This document shows, piece after piece, positions 24,887 to 36,120 of a DNA stretch of 64,000 nucleotides (position 1 is its first letter; every line of letters begins with the position of its first letter). The stretch lies in NCBI GenBank assembly GCA_003254905.1, contig QANU01070688.1, positions 61,534 to 125,533 of the forward strand, given 5' to 3'. The notes beneath the pieces were generated by a model. That model worked only from the letters and a program-made list of their open reading frames with translations, made no database searches and had not been told where the DNA came from. Made by a program: the position numbers and the translations under genes. The DNA comes from Nissolia schottii. Lineage: Eukaryota > Streptophyta > Magnoliopsida > Fabales > Fabaceae.

Positions 24887-25563
24887 CCATGAAATCAACA
24901 CAAGTGTTTTCCTCACAAAGCACATGGTAAATAGTTGCCTCCCACTATCGGGCCAGCCAATCTTTATTGTAATAAATCACCATTATTCCATTATTAGTGA
25001 CAATTTGCTAATAAACTCTAGCACAACTAGCATTAGTGTCTCCTTCTTCCTAAAGGTCTCGAGTTCGAGCCTCTCCAATATAATAAAAAAAATTATTGGT
25101 GGCGATTTATAATAAACTACCAAAATCTGATTTTTTTTAAAGCACACTCCAATCTAGTATTTTTTTTATCATTTACAATACTATAAAGATTTGCAAAGAT
25201 ATTTGTTAGATTATGGTTGTATGGGAACTATTACAATTGTATGGAAAGTTTTTACAATCTGGGAAAAATATTCCGATTTTTATTTTTAAAAAACATGAAT
25301 TCAGGGAAAAAAATCCACAATTTCATAATAAAGTAATAATTTTATTTTGGTACATCTAAAAACGAAAAAAGACTTAGGCCTAAGGATCTGAGTTCTCATA
25401 TGATTAGCACACAACAATAGTTGAATTGTAAGGGGATCTTCAATAATGCAAAAACAACTGTCAGTTGTAGAGCCTGCTTTAACCATGAAATCAACACAAG
25501 TGTTTTCCTCACAAAGCACATGGTAAAGAATCGCCTCCCACTATCAGGCCAACCTATCTTTAA
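24887..25563 (+). repeat. Second repeat copy (B) flanked by two copies of an 80-bp unit
   Basis: Copy B (24966-25456) is the duplicate of 23775-24246. An 80-bp unit starting CCATGAAATCAACACAAG occurs just before it (24887-24966) and again after it (25483-25563). The order A, insert, 80-mer, B, 80-mer is what a tandem duplication of one A-plus-80-mer block followed by an insertion would leave. Confidence 0.7.
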
Positions 25564-26262
25564 TGTCTCGGATCACTGTAAGAAAAGCATGATGTTATGG
25601 ACAATTTTGGTGAATTAACTACAACTACTCCAAAGACTAAAACTACTAAGAGCTAAATATTTTATTTCTTGCTTCCATAAATGGAAATGGGTTACATATA
25701 TAGAGATATCTAGATATTCTAGAACCGTCCCTAATGACACTTGTCATTCTCTAATTCACTCTCAAGAATATTATTTCTTATCATGACACTTGTCATCATC
25801 ACATAATACTCCTAAAATATTCTTAATATTTTAAATATCTTATCATAACACACGATCCTAAATGTCTTCCTTCACTAGGCGAATAACTTCAGCAGAATCA
25901 TTCATAAGAAACATGATGATACTCATAATCTCAAACAACTTGTCCGAAAATGACATGCATGTTGAAAATGGCTACAAAATTGAAAGAGAAGTCGAGTTTT
26001 TGAATATGCTTGTGTATTGATCATAGATGTGTTTATATACAAGATGAAGAATACGGATAGCTTGGACATCAAGTAAGCTTATCGTACACTTAGATCTCTA
26101 CTAAACTACACCACAATAACTAACCATACAATTGTCATAATAACCGAACTCTACCATCAATTAACCAACTTGGTTACTGCATTTAGATAAATAACTAATT
26201 GCTTAATTCTCTAAACTACTCCTATACTATGAACAACTTGTAACCCAAATAGCATATGCCCA
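25564..26262. other. Intergenic, retroelement-like AT-rich sequence
   Basis: No open frame with a domain. Repeated words such as GACACTTGTCAT (25736 and 25784) and a TATATA-rich segment suggest old retroelement sequence, but no termini or direct repeats were identified. Confidence 0.35.
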
Positions 26263-26560
26263 TCAACTCTTGAAGCAAGTTACCGGAAATGCCAATGAAC
26301 CCACAAATCCCACAATCCAATTTTCATTGTGCCCGCAAAGTAAACCACCAAAACCAATTAATCCCATATTCCCTCTAGAACTCCCATTCGCATTGATCTT
26401 CACAAAACCTATGTCAAAAACAGGACCACAAAACAAACGAGGAACACGATGGAGAGTAGGTCCGTCATCAACTGAGCTTCTATACATGTCCAAATTTGAA
26501 CGAATATGTTCCAGCACTGACCAAAGAACATTATTCACGACCCTCACATTATTCATCCAC
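26263..26560 (-). mobile_element. LINE-type RNase H fragment
   Basis: The minus-strand frame reads GFVKINANGSSRGNMGLIGF followed by GGLLCGHNENWIVGF. This matches the start of the plant non-LTR RNase H domain (RVT_3: KxNxDGSxxGNPGxxGxGGxxRDxxGxW). The catalytic Asp of the usual NVDGS motif is replaced by Asn, and the domain stops after about 60 residues, so it is a dead scrap. A fragment of a host RNase H-like gene is the alternative. Confidence 0.65.
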
Positions 26561-26660
26561 GTAGATAATTTCTTTTTAAAATAAATTATTAAAATAATCA
26601 TTTTTTTCTCCAATTTAACAAAATAATCCATATTTTTAAAAATATTTTTAAAATGCCATA

Positions 26661-27686
26661 ATATGATCATTTTACAGTTTAAATATGATAATTTTACACT
26701 TCAAATTTCATAATCCTATTGTTCCCTCTCGTTTTACTACATGTATCTTTTTCAGACGATTGGGGTATATATACTTAATAATATCCAAATCTTTTTGTTA
26801 CTTTGTATGAATGTTTTGTTAATATGATAATTACTCTAGTCATTATTAGGTGGAATCTAGCCTAAAATCAGTTGACGAGATGAAAAAATAAAATCTAGCT
26901 TGATAGAGACACTCGTCTCATGCAGTGTGTGCATTTCTTAATTATATTTTCCAGGTTTTGTCTTTATGCCAGGTGCCAATTTAACTCTAATGACCAAGGC
27001 GTGGAACCGAATATCCTAGGAAAACCTCCACCAAATGATGCAAACCTAAGGACTCCTCTTTCTATACCAAAAATTTAAAAAAGCTCTAATCAACCTAATC
27101 TTCATTAAAATTAAAATTGATTGTCTCTCTATCAATTAATTTCTTTTTGTCAAAGTGATTGAACATATTTAACACATTGTTTAAGGGTATTTATTTTGGA
27201 AATTAGCATAGGTACGTCACACACATTTTTTATATACAATAATTCACAACAGTAGATAATTATTAGTTATCCCCGGAATTAATTTATGAAAAATGTTTTA
27301 TTGTCTCACAAATTGACCTACAAATTTTTCTACACATTAAGAAAGTAAATACAAATACTATTTTAAAACTAAAAAGTAATGAAAAATTGCTTTGTAAAAA
27401 AATATAATATTTCTCATGATAAAAAAATATTATTTGTACATTTATTTGTGGACAATTGGACGTTGTGATAATCCGTACATATTTATTATTGGATTAGACT
27501 TTTGAGGTGTGCATCCTATTAAATTTTCATCAAATAAGAAATATGTGTAGAGATGTCAAATGCGTTAGCCTTACCCGTTTAAACTCATTTTGTTTTGATA
27601 CATAATTGAATAGACTGAATGGACTTTATAAAAAATACATAAACCTAGCCCATTTATTGTTGATTCGCAGGCTAAACGAGCCAGCC

Positions 27687-27758
<72 letters not shown>

Positions 27759-30700
27759 TCATATCTTTTTGTAAAAAAAACTATGTAAATATTTTTTAAA
27801 CTATTTAAATAGTACAAAATATCGAAAAAATTATATAAATATCATCCAAAAATAGTTAAACTCCACATCCTTACTTACTTCATAATTTTTAATGATAAAA
27901 AAGACTTAAAGATGATAGCATCTTGAAAGGTGCAAAATAGACTTTAAGAGAGAATCGACCTTTAGATTTTAAGAAATTTTTTTACTACACAATGCCTTAA
28001 TAACTATAAAAAAAATAGAATACAACACAAATTAAAATTATAAATTTGAGCATTACCTTCTTGGAGTAGCCCCACTCACAATTAATCCCAAATTCAACAC
28101 AATCTAAAGTTTAAATTTAAATAAAGACACAAATAAATTAAAATTCAATAGTTAACAATAGTTCAAGTTCTAAATTTCATCGATGCATAATAAACCCATT
28201 CAATCATTCTTGTTCAAAGTTAAAATAGTTAAATTTTAAACTCAAAAAAATAAAGTCCATTAAATTAATTTACATTTTAGAAAGAAAAAAAAGGTAAGTG
28301 GACCACCTCTTTATTAATTTGCCATACTAACTCGTTTAATTCATGCGATATAAAGACTAGCTAATTTTGGTTTAATTTTTTTTATGGTTAGCCCGTCTTT
28401 ATAACATGAGTAAACAAGTTAACCCAACAAGTCAAACTCATTTCCACATCCCAAAATATATGTGTTACCACGATATTTCACACATAAATACTTACAATAA
28501 CCCAACACTTCGCTTAACTCATGAAAATACTCCATCCGTCCACTCTTAAATATTATTTTTGACAAATTCACATATATTAATAAAGCAATTAATTTGTACA
28601 CATTTAAAAAAAAATCAAATGTTTTAAACTAAATTACTCTTTAATTAGTGAGAGAGATTGTTATAAAAAATTGTAATGCAATTAATACAATAATAAAATA
28701 CATTATAAATAAAAATATAATTAAAAAGATAATAATTAATACTTATTTAATTTAATTAAATGATAACTATTTTAAATAAATCTTTGTATAAAACGTGATA
28801 TTTAAGGACGAAATAATTATATTAGCTTCGAAGAAATGGTGGCTGATGTGGATGAGATTTATGTCGAATATAATGAATGGGTTCCTTCTTATCCTGACAA
28901 TGGGCCTGCAGGTTCATTTGTTTGGGCTCAAAACTGTTATAAAAGAAGCGACTGTAATTATAGAGAGAGTGCGTAGCAGTTATCCACTGGGGGGATACAT
29001 GCCTCTGTACAAAGTAGTGTTGTCCCTTTCTTCATCAAGAAACTGAAAACTTTGTTATCTCGTGAGTGTAAATTGTTGAGGGTGTGCGCGGGTTAAGGGA
29101 AATATAGGGGGTTTACATTGGGCTGGGTGAACCCTATAAGCCTATGAGTTCTGAGCTCTGACCCATCACACTCTACAAAGTACAAGTTGAATGGAGTTGA
29201 ATTGATTTATTTTGGAATGCGTTGATTTAATTGTTTGATGTCATTTTTTTTACTATATTGTTAGAATTATATAGAATTTAAATTTAAATTCAGTTATAAC
29301 TATAACAAATAAAAATTTGAGTCTAAAAGTAGTTCATTTGTATTTAAATAAGTTAAGTTATTAAAATAAAAAAAATGCATAATTCAGTTAAAATTATAGA
29401 GATGAGGTATATTAAAAATTTATAGGTATTCAAGTCTAAATGTGGTGAGAATAGAACTCAAGAAGTGTAGGGGCAAGAGGCAAAACAAACCACTAGGTTG
29501 TCAAGCCTTTCTATTTCATCTATGCCCTAGTGTATATATATATGTAGTAATTTTGAAAATTCATGGGGCCCACAATTCCTACAGACCCCCTTGGATCCGT
29601 CCCTGCCAAAGCTCACAACTCAGCTCATTAAAATGAACTCAACTTACGATTTGACTCGTTAACTCAAGCTTGATCCACTTAAAAATTCAATGCTAGCTAG
29701 TTCCTAAGTCAGCTAAAATAAAACATAAATTAAACCTTTTATTTAAATTTAGCCTTAAATCCGTTATTAAATGTTTGTCAAGTTAGATGTTTGATCTAAT
29801 TTTCAAAACTTGACAAGTTCATGTCTTATTTATAACATAATTTATCTATAATTATTAATAAAGAGGATTCAAAAGGTGAGTAATCACCTTTTGATTTCTA
29901 CTCATTATATTTAATAATTTTTTTCAAGTTTCATACTTATAATAAAACTATTTTATTTAATAACTCCTCAATTCCATCATGCTCAAAGAAGTTATGCTCC
30001 ACAAGCACTTCTACACCTTCTACAACCATATTCTTTTAACCGCTCCTATAAATATATACATATATATAGTAAAAAAAAATATGCATCTTCATACACTTCA
30101 AAAAAGAAAACTAATTCACTACTTGATAGATATTTTGTGCCTGTTGCACAAAGTGTTTGTTAAGACACACTAATATATCATAGAGATATACAAAATTATC
30201 AAGTCACCTTAATTGATTATAAACAATCCTATATAACATAGTTTAAAAATTATAATGTTTATACACATATATTACTATTTTCATTATATGTATGTCGATC
30301 CATTTTCTAAACTATTGAGTCACATATAACAAACTCAAACTTGACTTATCGAGTTGTCGACAAACCTAAATAAAAATAATTCATGAGATGACTTGACCCA
30401 CTTCTAATTCTACATTTAACTTGTCCAATCTTTTTTAGTAGTCTTAATTCCTTCATTTTGTCACATCTGCAGCGATGATGTCTCTGGAAGGCTAGAACCC
30501 ATTTCATTCCATCTAACTACACAATTTTAAAGGATACAACAATTCAGATTTTACACGGTGAAATTCAAAATCACGAGATCCAATACAACTATTTGTTTAA
30601 AACGTTCTTCTTTTTTAGAACCCTAAATAGAAATTAACTAACCAAATATTTCTAACATTAAACATCGACGATATGAGAGACTTATTTTGAGACGCAGCAA

Positions 30701-31010
30701 TAATATTGACCTATGTCTAATGGTTCTTGGCTTTGTTCCTTGTTCACTGTGCTATCAGTTTCTATTTCTTGTTTGGTCTGAATGTGTTTTGTGTTTTTGT
30801 TCCTACCTTAAGCAGTGCGATGGGGTACAAGAAAGAGGATTAAAGACAAGTGTTAGGGTAATTTTGTAAAATTAACATTTATAAAAAAAAATTAATAAAT
30901 TTTACAAGTTTTTTTTTTTCTTTTTCCAACACATGTATCTTGTTTCAATTGGAATATGTTAGCAGGGCATACAATGGAGTTTTTTTACTGTATCACCCTT
31001 GCCATAGAAA
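26661..31010. other. Long gene-poor AT-rich stretch
   Basis: No supported gene. It contains a (TTA)n microsatellite at 27688-27755, a coding-looking scrap near 28827-28974 (FEEMVADVDEIYVEYNEW in one plus frame, then a stop) with no family match I know, and a 27-bp hairpin at 29869-29894. A short segment around 29560-29605 (GGATCCGTCCCTG) is common in plant transposon debris. Short frames elsewhere are noise. Confidence 0.45.
27688..27755 (+). repeat. (TTA)n microsatellite
   Basis: About 22 uninterrupted ATT/TTA triplets. The poly-Leu and poly-Ile open frames across it are artefacts of the repeat. Confidence 0.95.
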
Positions 31011-31825
31011 CATATTATCGAAATACCCTTGTTTGAAAACTAATTACAGGATTACCACAGTTTGGCTGACATGGCAGGGAGGGTTGAGATTCACCAATTT
31101 TAATTTTTTTTAATTTGTTTAATTGAAATGTAAGTAAATATTCATATATGTGTTATGTTAGCACATGGTGGACGGAGAATTCAATACATGCAAAAATCAT
31201 GGGTTCCTAGATAAGCTACAAAAATTCAAAAAGAAATTTTGCAAAAAGACTGGGACGCTCTTTATCGTGCGGGGGGAATCTATCGATTTGCACTTCGGAG
31301 AGCCCAAATGGCTTGGACTCATGCGCGCGAGTACAACTCCCTTCTCAACTCTTTTTACCAAAACAACAACTACTAAAGGTATATAAACACTTAAAAGGTT
31401 TGTGATCTAACCAATGTGGGACTAGAGCTTTTGTGGGGCTCGCGCGCATGAGTCCAAGCCAGTTGGGCTCTTCAAAGTCCAAATCGATGGATTCTCCCCC
31501 CTGCGCGCACGATAAATAGTGTCCCGGTCTTTTTGCAAAAATATTTTTTGAATTTTTGTAGTTTATCTAGGAACCCATGATTTTCGCATGTATTGAGTCC
31601 AGCATGTGCTAACATAACACATAATATGAATATTTGCTTACATTTTAATTAAACAGTTTTTAAAAAAATTAAAAAATATTTTGTGCCAAATTCGCCAACA
31701 GTTGGCGAATTCTTAATGAATTCGCCAGCACAGTTGGCGAATCCCAACCCTCCCGTGCCACGTCAGCCAAACTGTGGTAGTTTGGGAAATATATAGTTTG
31801 GAAACGAGGGTAATTTGGTAAATAG
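31011..31825. repeat. Fold-back element with about 0.35-0.4 kb inverted arms
   Basis: The left arm (about 31011-31345) and right arm (about 31430-31825) are imperfect inverted copies. Shared blocks include ACCACAGTTTGGCTGAC, GGGTTCCTAGATAA, CTTGGACTCATGCGCGCG and the outer GAAATACCCTTGTTTG-like sequence. A short unique centre holds CAATGTGGGACTAGAGC. The right arm carries about 60 extra bases of nested palindromes (31687-31740, repeats of TTGGCGAATT). No coding domain. It could be a fold-back transposon or two inverted copies of one retroelement segment. Confidence 0.7.
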
Positions 31826-32343
31826 ATTGAATATGAAGAGTGGGTCGTGGAGTGCATAGTTGTAGAAGAACATGAAGAGGCGGCCAGAATGGAAATGGGA
31901 AAAGGGAATAAGCATTCTGATGAGGAAGAAAAGCCCAACCAAAAGCAGGAGAAGAGGGATCTTAGGGCCGGTTGGCTGAAGACTTGAGTAGAAGGCCAGC
32001 CGTGAAGAAAGTTCCACAAACCGATGGAAAAATATGACGAATATACCCCCTGAACACCATCCCAAGGACAATCTTTAGAGAAGTAAATTTCATTAAATAT
32101 TCTCAGGGTGCATGGAGACAGCCTATCCCAGATGACGCTGACATAACCAAGTAATGCAACTATCACTGCACGTACAACCACACTACTAATGACAACAAGA
32201 CTCTGCAGGATGAAATCGAGAAGTATGTCTAGGCAGAGCAAGCCCCCCAAGGCCTTGGAGACCCCGAAACCAGGATCAGGAAGATAGCTCACACCGAGGT
32301 AGGAGTAAGAGTCACAGTCCTTGGAGAGATGAGGACGGCCCCT
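31826..32343 (-). other. Unassigned minus-strand open frame, membrane-like
   Basis: One minus-strand frame is open from 32349 to 31669, and a second overlapping frame is open at 32071-31763. The first has hydrophobic stretches (LLCLDILLDFILQSLVVISS, then VVVRAVIVALLGYVSVIW). I do not recognise the product. The frame's 3' half runs into the fold-back repeat and its start abuts an LTR-like end, so it is probably a transposon-embedded gene scrap or chance. Base composition is less AT-rich than the surroundings. Confidence 0.3.
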
Positions 32344-33130
32344 TGTCACGCCCCAAACTTGGACGTGACCACACGTAGGGATATTGCTCCTATGGAAGCT
32401 TTATTGTGGCCTTAACTATTGAACATGCATGATACTTATTTAATAATTGGTTGGTATGAGATAAATAAAAGCTTTCTGAATTACATAATATTTGATAATC
32501 AGCTGATGATGATGATGATAAAGGTAATCCTAATGTATGATAATGCACAGTCCTACCTAAGTTATTTGGAGCAATCCTAATAAAATGGAATAAGGTATAC
32601 TCCACTGTAAAGTTGAGCTCACCACTGACACCTAACCCCGTTGCTACTAGACGAGGGCGGGGTATGCTATCACACTCCTCAACTGTATCTAAAAAACATG
32701 ATAGAGGAGTGAGCTGTCAACTTAGTGATGGGTACCATGGTACCACTCACATAACATGTACTTGCTAACACACAAACACACACACATAATATCATAAGCA
32801 AATATAACTGAAGGTAAATGCAAGACAACACAAATAAGTCCACATTTATAATTGTTCTAAAATTACTAATGCTGAATAAAGAAATCAATAAAGATATTGT
32901 GTAATACTACCACTTCCAATGGAGGGGTCGAGGAGAGACACATCTCAATCTTTGATCAAGGGAGTGCAAAGTTGGCCTTGCTTCGCTAGAATAAATCTTC
33001 ACAGTCCAGGTGCGTTGAAACCCGTAAGTATATTGAATCACTGTAGGTGCGCTGAACCCATATCTAGGACTCACCAAGTGCGCTGAACTTGTGCCAATAC
33101 TGAATTATAATAAATATTGATACTTCTGAA
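32344..33130. mobile_element. Gypsy-type LTR fragment
   Basis: It starts TGTCACGCCCCAAACTTGG, a typical plant Gypsy LTR start. Further in it has the GAGTGAGCTGTCAACTTAGT type of sequence often seen in these LTRs. Short repeats of AGGTGCGCTGAA lie at 33006-33090. No matching end (GGGGCGTGACA) was found to the right, so it appears truncated and old. Confidence 0.45.
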
Positions 33131-34115
33131 AAGTAAGTCTACTATCGTAGAGTTATCATACATAACTGATTATGATACTTTATCTGTTAGCTGAATATTT
33201 TTTAATTATTCTTAATAATATTTATATTGATTTTAAAAAATAGGCATTTCTTTTAAAAGAGAGATATCTAGATGAAGGTCACATGATAGTAAATTTAACT
33301 GATGAATAAAATTTTCACGTAAAAAAATACATTCTCAGTTTCTCGCACAAATAGATAGCATACAATATTTTTGGGGTACAAAAAATACTACATGTACAAT
33401 ACATTTGTGGACATCAAAGAAAAATTTTCTCACAAAAACATGAGTCACATGATGCTCACATTTTCCTTCTCTATAATAAGACTCATGTTTTTGTGATATA
33501 TTGTACAGGTAACCTTCCTCTTTTGGTAAGCTGTGATGTTAGCAAGCGATGAATGGATAGATACACAAGTGGGGGGAGGAGAGTGAGACAGTAGTAGCAT
33601 CGTGAGTTCAGCTTTCAATAAAATCAATTTGAACGGAAATGAGACACTTGTCCTGAAAGCAATAGAACAGACCAAATAAATTCACATAATTGGAAATTGA
33701 TTTTAGGCAAGCAAAATTGATTTTTGGGACAAATCAAATAGGCAGGAAGTGCTCACAAAATACTACGTAAAATTGTGCATTTCTCGAGCAGAGTTGTCCT
33801 AAATGCATCTCTAATCGAGCAAAGTTGATTTTTCGGACAAATCGAATAGGAGAGTAACACGGTAGTAGTGTAGTACAAATGGACTTAACTGTGGGTGAAT
33901 TTGTTATTAAATGCATCTCCACCAACAACAGCCAGAACCCCCCATTGACTGCATTCACTCACCCCAACATCATCTTCTGGGTCTCATCACATTGGAGAAA
34001 GAAAAATATAACTAAAACGAAGAGATATCCTGAAAAAAACCATGAGTCAATGGCTAGCAGTAGCATGGCCCTGCTGTTTTACCCCCATTGGTTAGGGTAC
34101 CATCAGTTATGAGAA
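33131..34115. other. Intergenic, ABCG11-like upstream region
   Basis: AT-rich with no gene. Two partially repeated segments (33715-33760 and 33826-33850) share GACAAATCRAATAGG. The last 300 bases should be the proximal promoter of the ABCG gene. Confidence 0.5.
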
Positions 34116-34123
34116 TATAAATA
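34116..34123 (+). promoter_or_regulatory. Probable TATA box of the ABCG11-like gene
   Basis: TATAAATA lies 73 bp upstream of the ATG at 34196. A start site about 30 bp downstream would leave a leader of roughly 45 bp. It is the only good match in the near upstream region. Confidence 0.55.
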
Positions 34124-34527
34124 TCAGTCCCCTCATTCCCTTTGAATCAAAACCAATGCATGACTTATCATAATTAAATCCATAACTTGTCAAGAATGGA
34201 GAGGGAGGCGGCAGCGGGGCTGAGCCCTCTGAGTGAGACACTTTGGCGGGAAATGGTGAACGAAGAAGGGGGCATCCGTGGCGACAACTCGGCGAGGCTG
34301 ACGTGGAAGGACCTCAGCGTGAGGGTCACGCTTAGCAACGGGGAGCCGCAGAAGGTTCTGGAAGGCCTCACCGGATACGCCGAGCCGGGAACGTTTACGG
34401 CTCTGATGGGACCGCCTGGCTCCGGGAAGTCTACCCTGCTCGACGCCCTGTCTGGTCGGCTGCCGGCTAACGCGTTTCTCTCAATGGCCACAAGACCAAC
34501 CTCTCTTTCGGCACTGCGGTAATTACT

Positions 34528-34576
34528 GTTTCTTCTCTTCTCTTCTCTTCTCTTCTCTTCTCTTCTCTTCTTCTTG
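34528..34576 (+). repeat. (TCTTC)n microsatellite
   Basis: About eight TCTTC pentamers just inside intron 1 of the ABCG gene, immediately after the exon 1 donor. Confidence 0.85.
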
Positions 34577-34649
34577 CCGCATGCTTGCCAATTGCACTCT
34601 TTGTTTTCATTAAACCAAACATCATATTAATGATGTCATTGATCGGTTA

Positions 34650-36120
34650 ATCACACTTTTTCCATAAAATAACACTTTTCAAGGCATTTCATAACAAGAA
34701 ATTTCGACCTTGCCATATGTTTGTTTTACCAATAAAATGAGTTAAATATATGTTTGACCAAAATATTACTCTCTATTTTGACTAAAATATATATTTTTAC
34801 ATGAGAAAATGACTTTGAGAAGTGCAATTTTACAATTTTTTTTTAAGCAAAAGCACTGAACAAACACTTATTATACCCGTTATAAGAAGAGAGAGATTCA
34901 CACCCTCTGACATGCTTGTTTTAACGGTAAAATGAATTAAATGTACGTTTGACCAAAACGTTATTGATTTTAGGATTTGATATTTTTTAAGAAAATTATT
35001 TTGAGAGGTGCAATTTTACAATTTTTTTTAGGAAAAAGTATAACCAAACAAACACTTCCTAAGACGCGCTATAAGAAGAGATTTCCAACTTGTAATACGT
35101 TTGTTATAACAGTAGAGAGAGTTAAATGTAGGTTTGACCAATACATTTCATTTATACTTTGAGAAAATGATTTTGGGAATCACAAGTTTCAGTTATAACT
35201 TTGCAAAAATGATTTTGGAAAGTGCTCAGTTTGTGATATACTTGTTTTAACGGTAAAATGAGTTAAATGTACGTGTGACCAAAACGTTGCATTTTTTAAT
35301 TTTTAAAAAAAAATTGGAATCACAATTTTGAAATTTTACTTGAGAAAATGATTTTGGGAAGTGCAATATAATTTTATAATATTTTAAGTAAAAATATAAC
35401 TAAACAAACATTTCCTAAAACACATTATAAGAAGAGGTTTCCACCTTGAGAAATATCTGTTACTACCATAGTGTGTGTTGAATGTACATTTGACCGAAAC
35501 TTTACATTCTGTATTGCAAGAAAATGATTTTGAGAAGCATAAGTTTAAATTTTGACTTTGCAAAAATAACTTCAGGAAGGGGTTCTCACTTTGTAATATG
35601 CTTATTTTAATTGTAAAATGAGTTAAGTGTACCCTTGACTAAAACACTATATTTTTTAATTTGAAAAAAGTTATTTTTAGAAGCACAATTTTAAAATTTT
35701 ACTTGAAAAATGATTTTGGGAAGAGCAATTTTACAATTTTTTTAAAGTAAAAATATTACCAAACAAACACTTCCCGTGACATGTATTAAGAAGAGATTTT
35801 CACCTTGTAATTTTATTTGTTATAACAGTAGAGTGAATTAAATGTACATTTGAATGAAACATTACATTTCGTACTCTGAGAAAATGATTTTAAGAAGAAC
35901 TAATTTGAATTTTAACTTTGCTTAAATGATTTTGGGAAGGGGTTCTCACCTTGTGATATGCGCCTTTTAATGGTGAAATGAGCTAAATGTATGCTTCACG
36001 AAAATATTACATTTTTAAAGATGAAACACAATTTTGAATTTTTACTTGAGAAAATGATTTTGAGAAGTGCAACTTTACAAAAAAAATTTTTTTTTAGCAA
36101 AAGTATAACCAAACAAACAC
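34650..36120 (+). repeat. Old, diverged tandem monomers of the intronic satellite
   Basis: The same sentence-like pattern recurs: AACAAACACTT, then a RAGAAGAG block, CACCTTG, TTAAATGTAC, GACCRAAAC, and GAGAAAATGATTTTG. Spacing is about 350-361 bp (boundaries near 35046, 35407, 35764, 36111), with a shorter unit of about 190 bp before. Each monomer has two related halves. Copies are clearly more diverged from each other than the units that follow. Confidence 0.75.

Noticed and set aside
27571-27788. Poly-Ile and poly-Leu open frames
   Set aside because: They are translations of the (TTA)n microsatellite.
29869-29894. Perfect 11-bp palindrome TCAAAAGGTGA with a 4-nt loop
   Set aside because: It could be a terminator or MITE end, but there is no gene nearby and no second terminus, so no call was made.
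34174-34491. 105-codon minus-strand frame opposite ABCG exon 1
   Set aside because: High GC in exon 1 keeps the antisense open; the plus strand has the Walker A motif.
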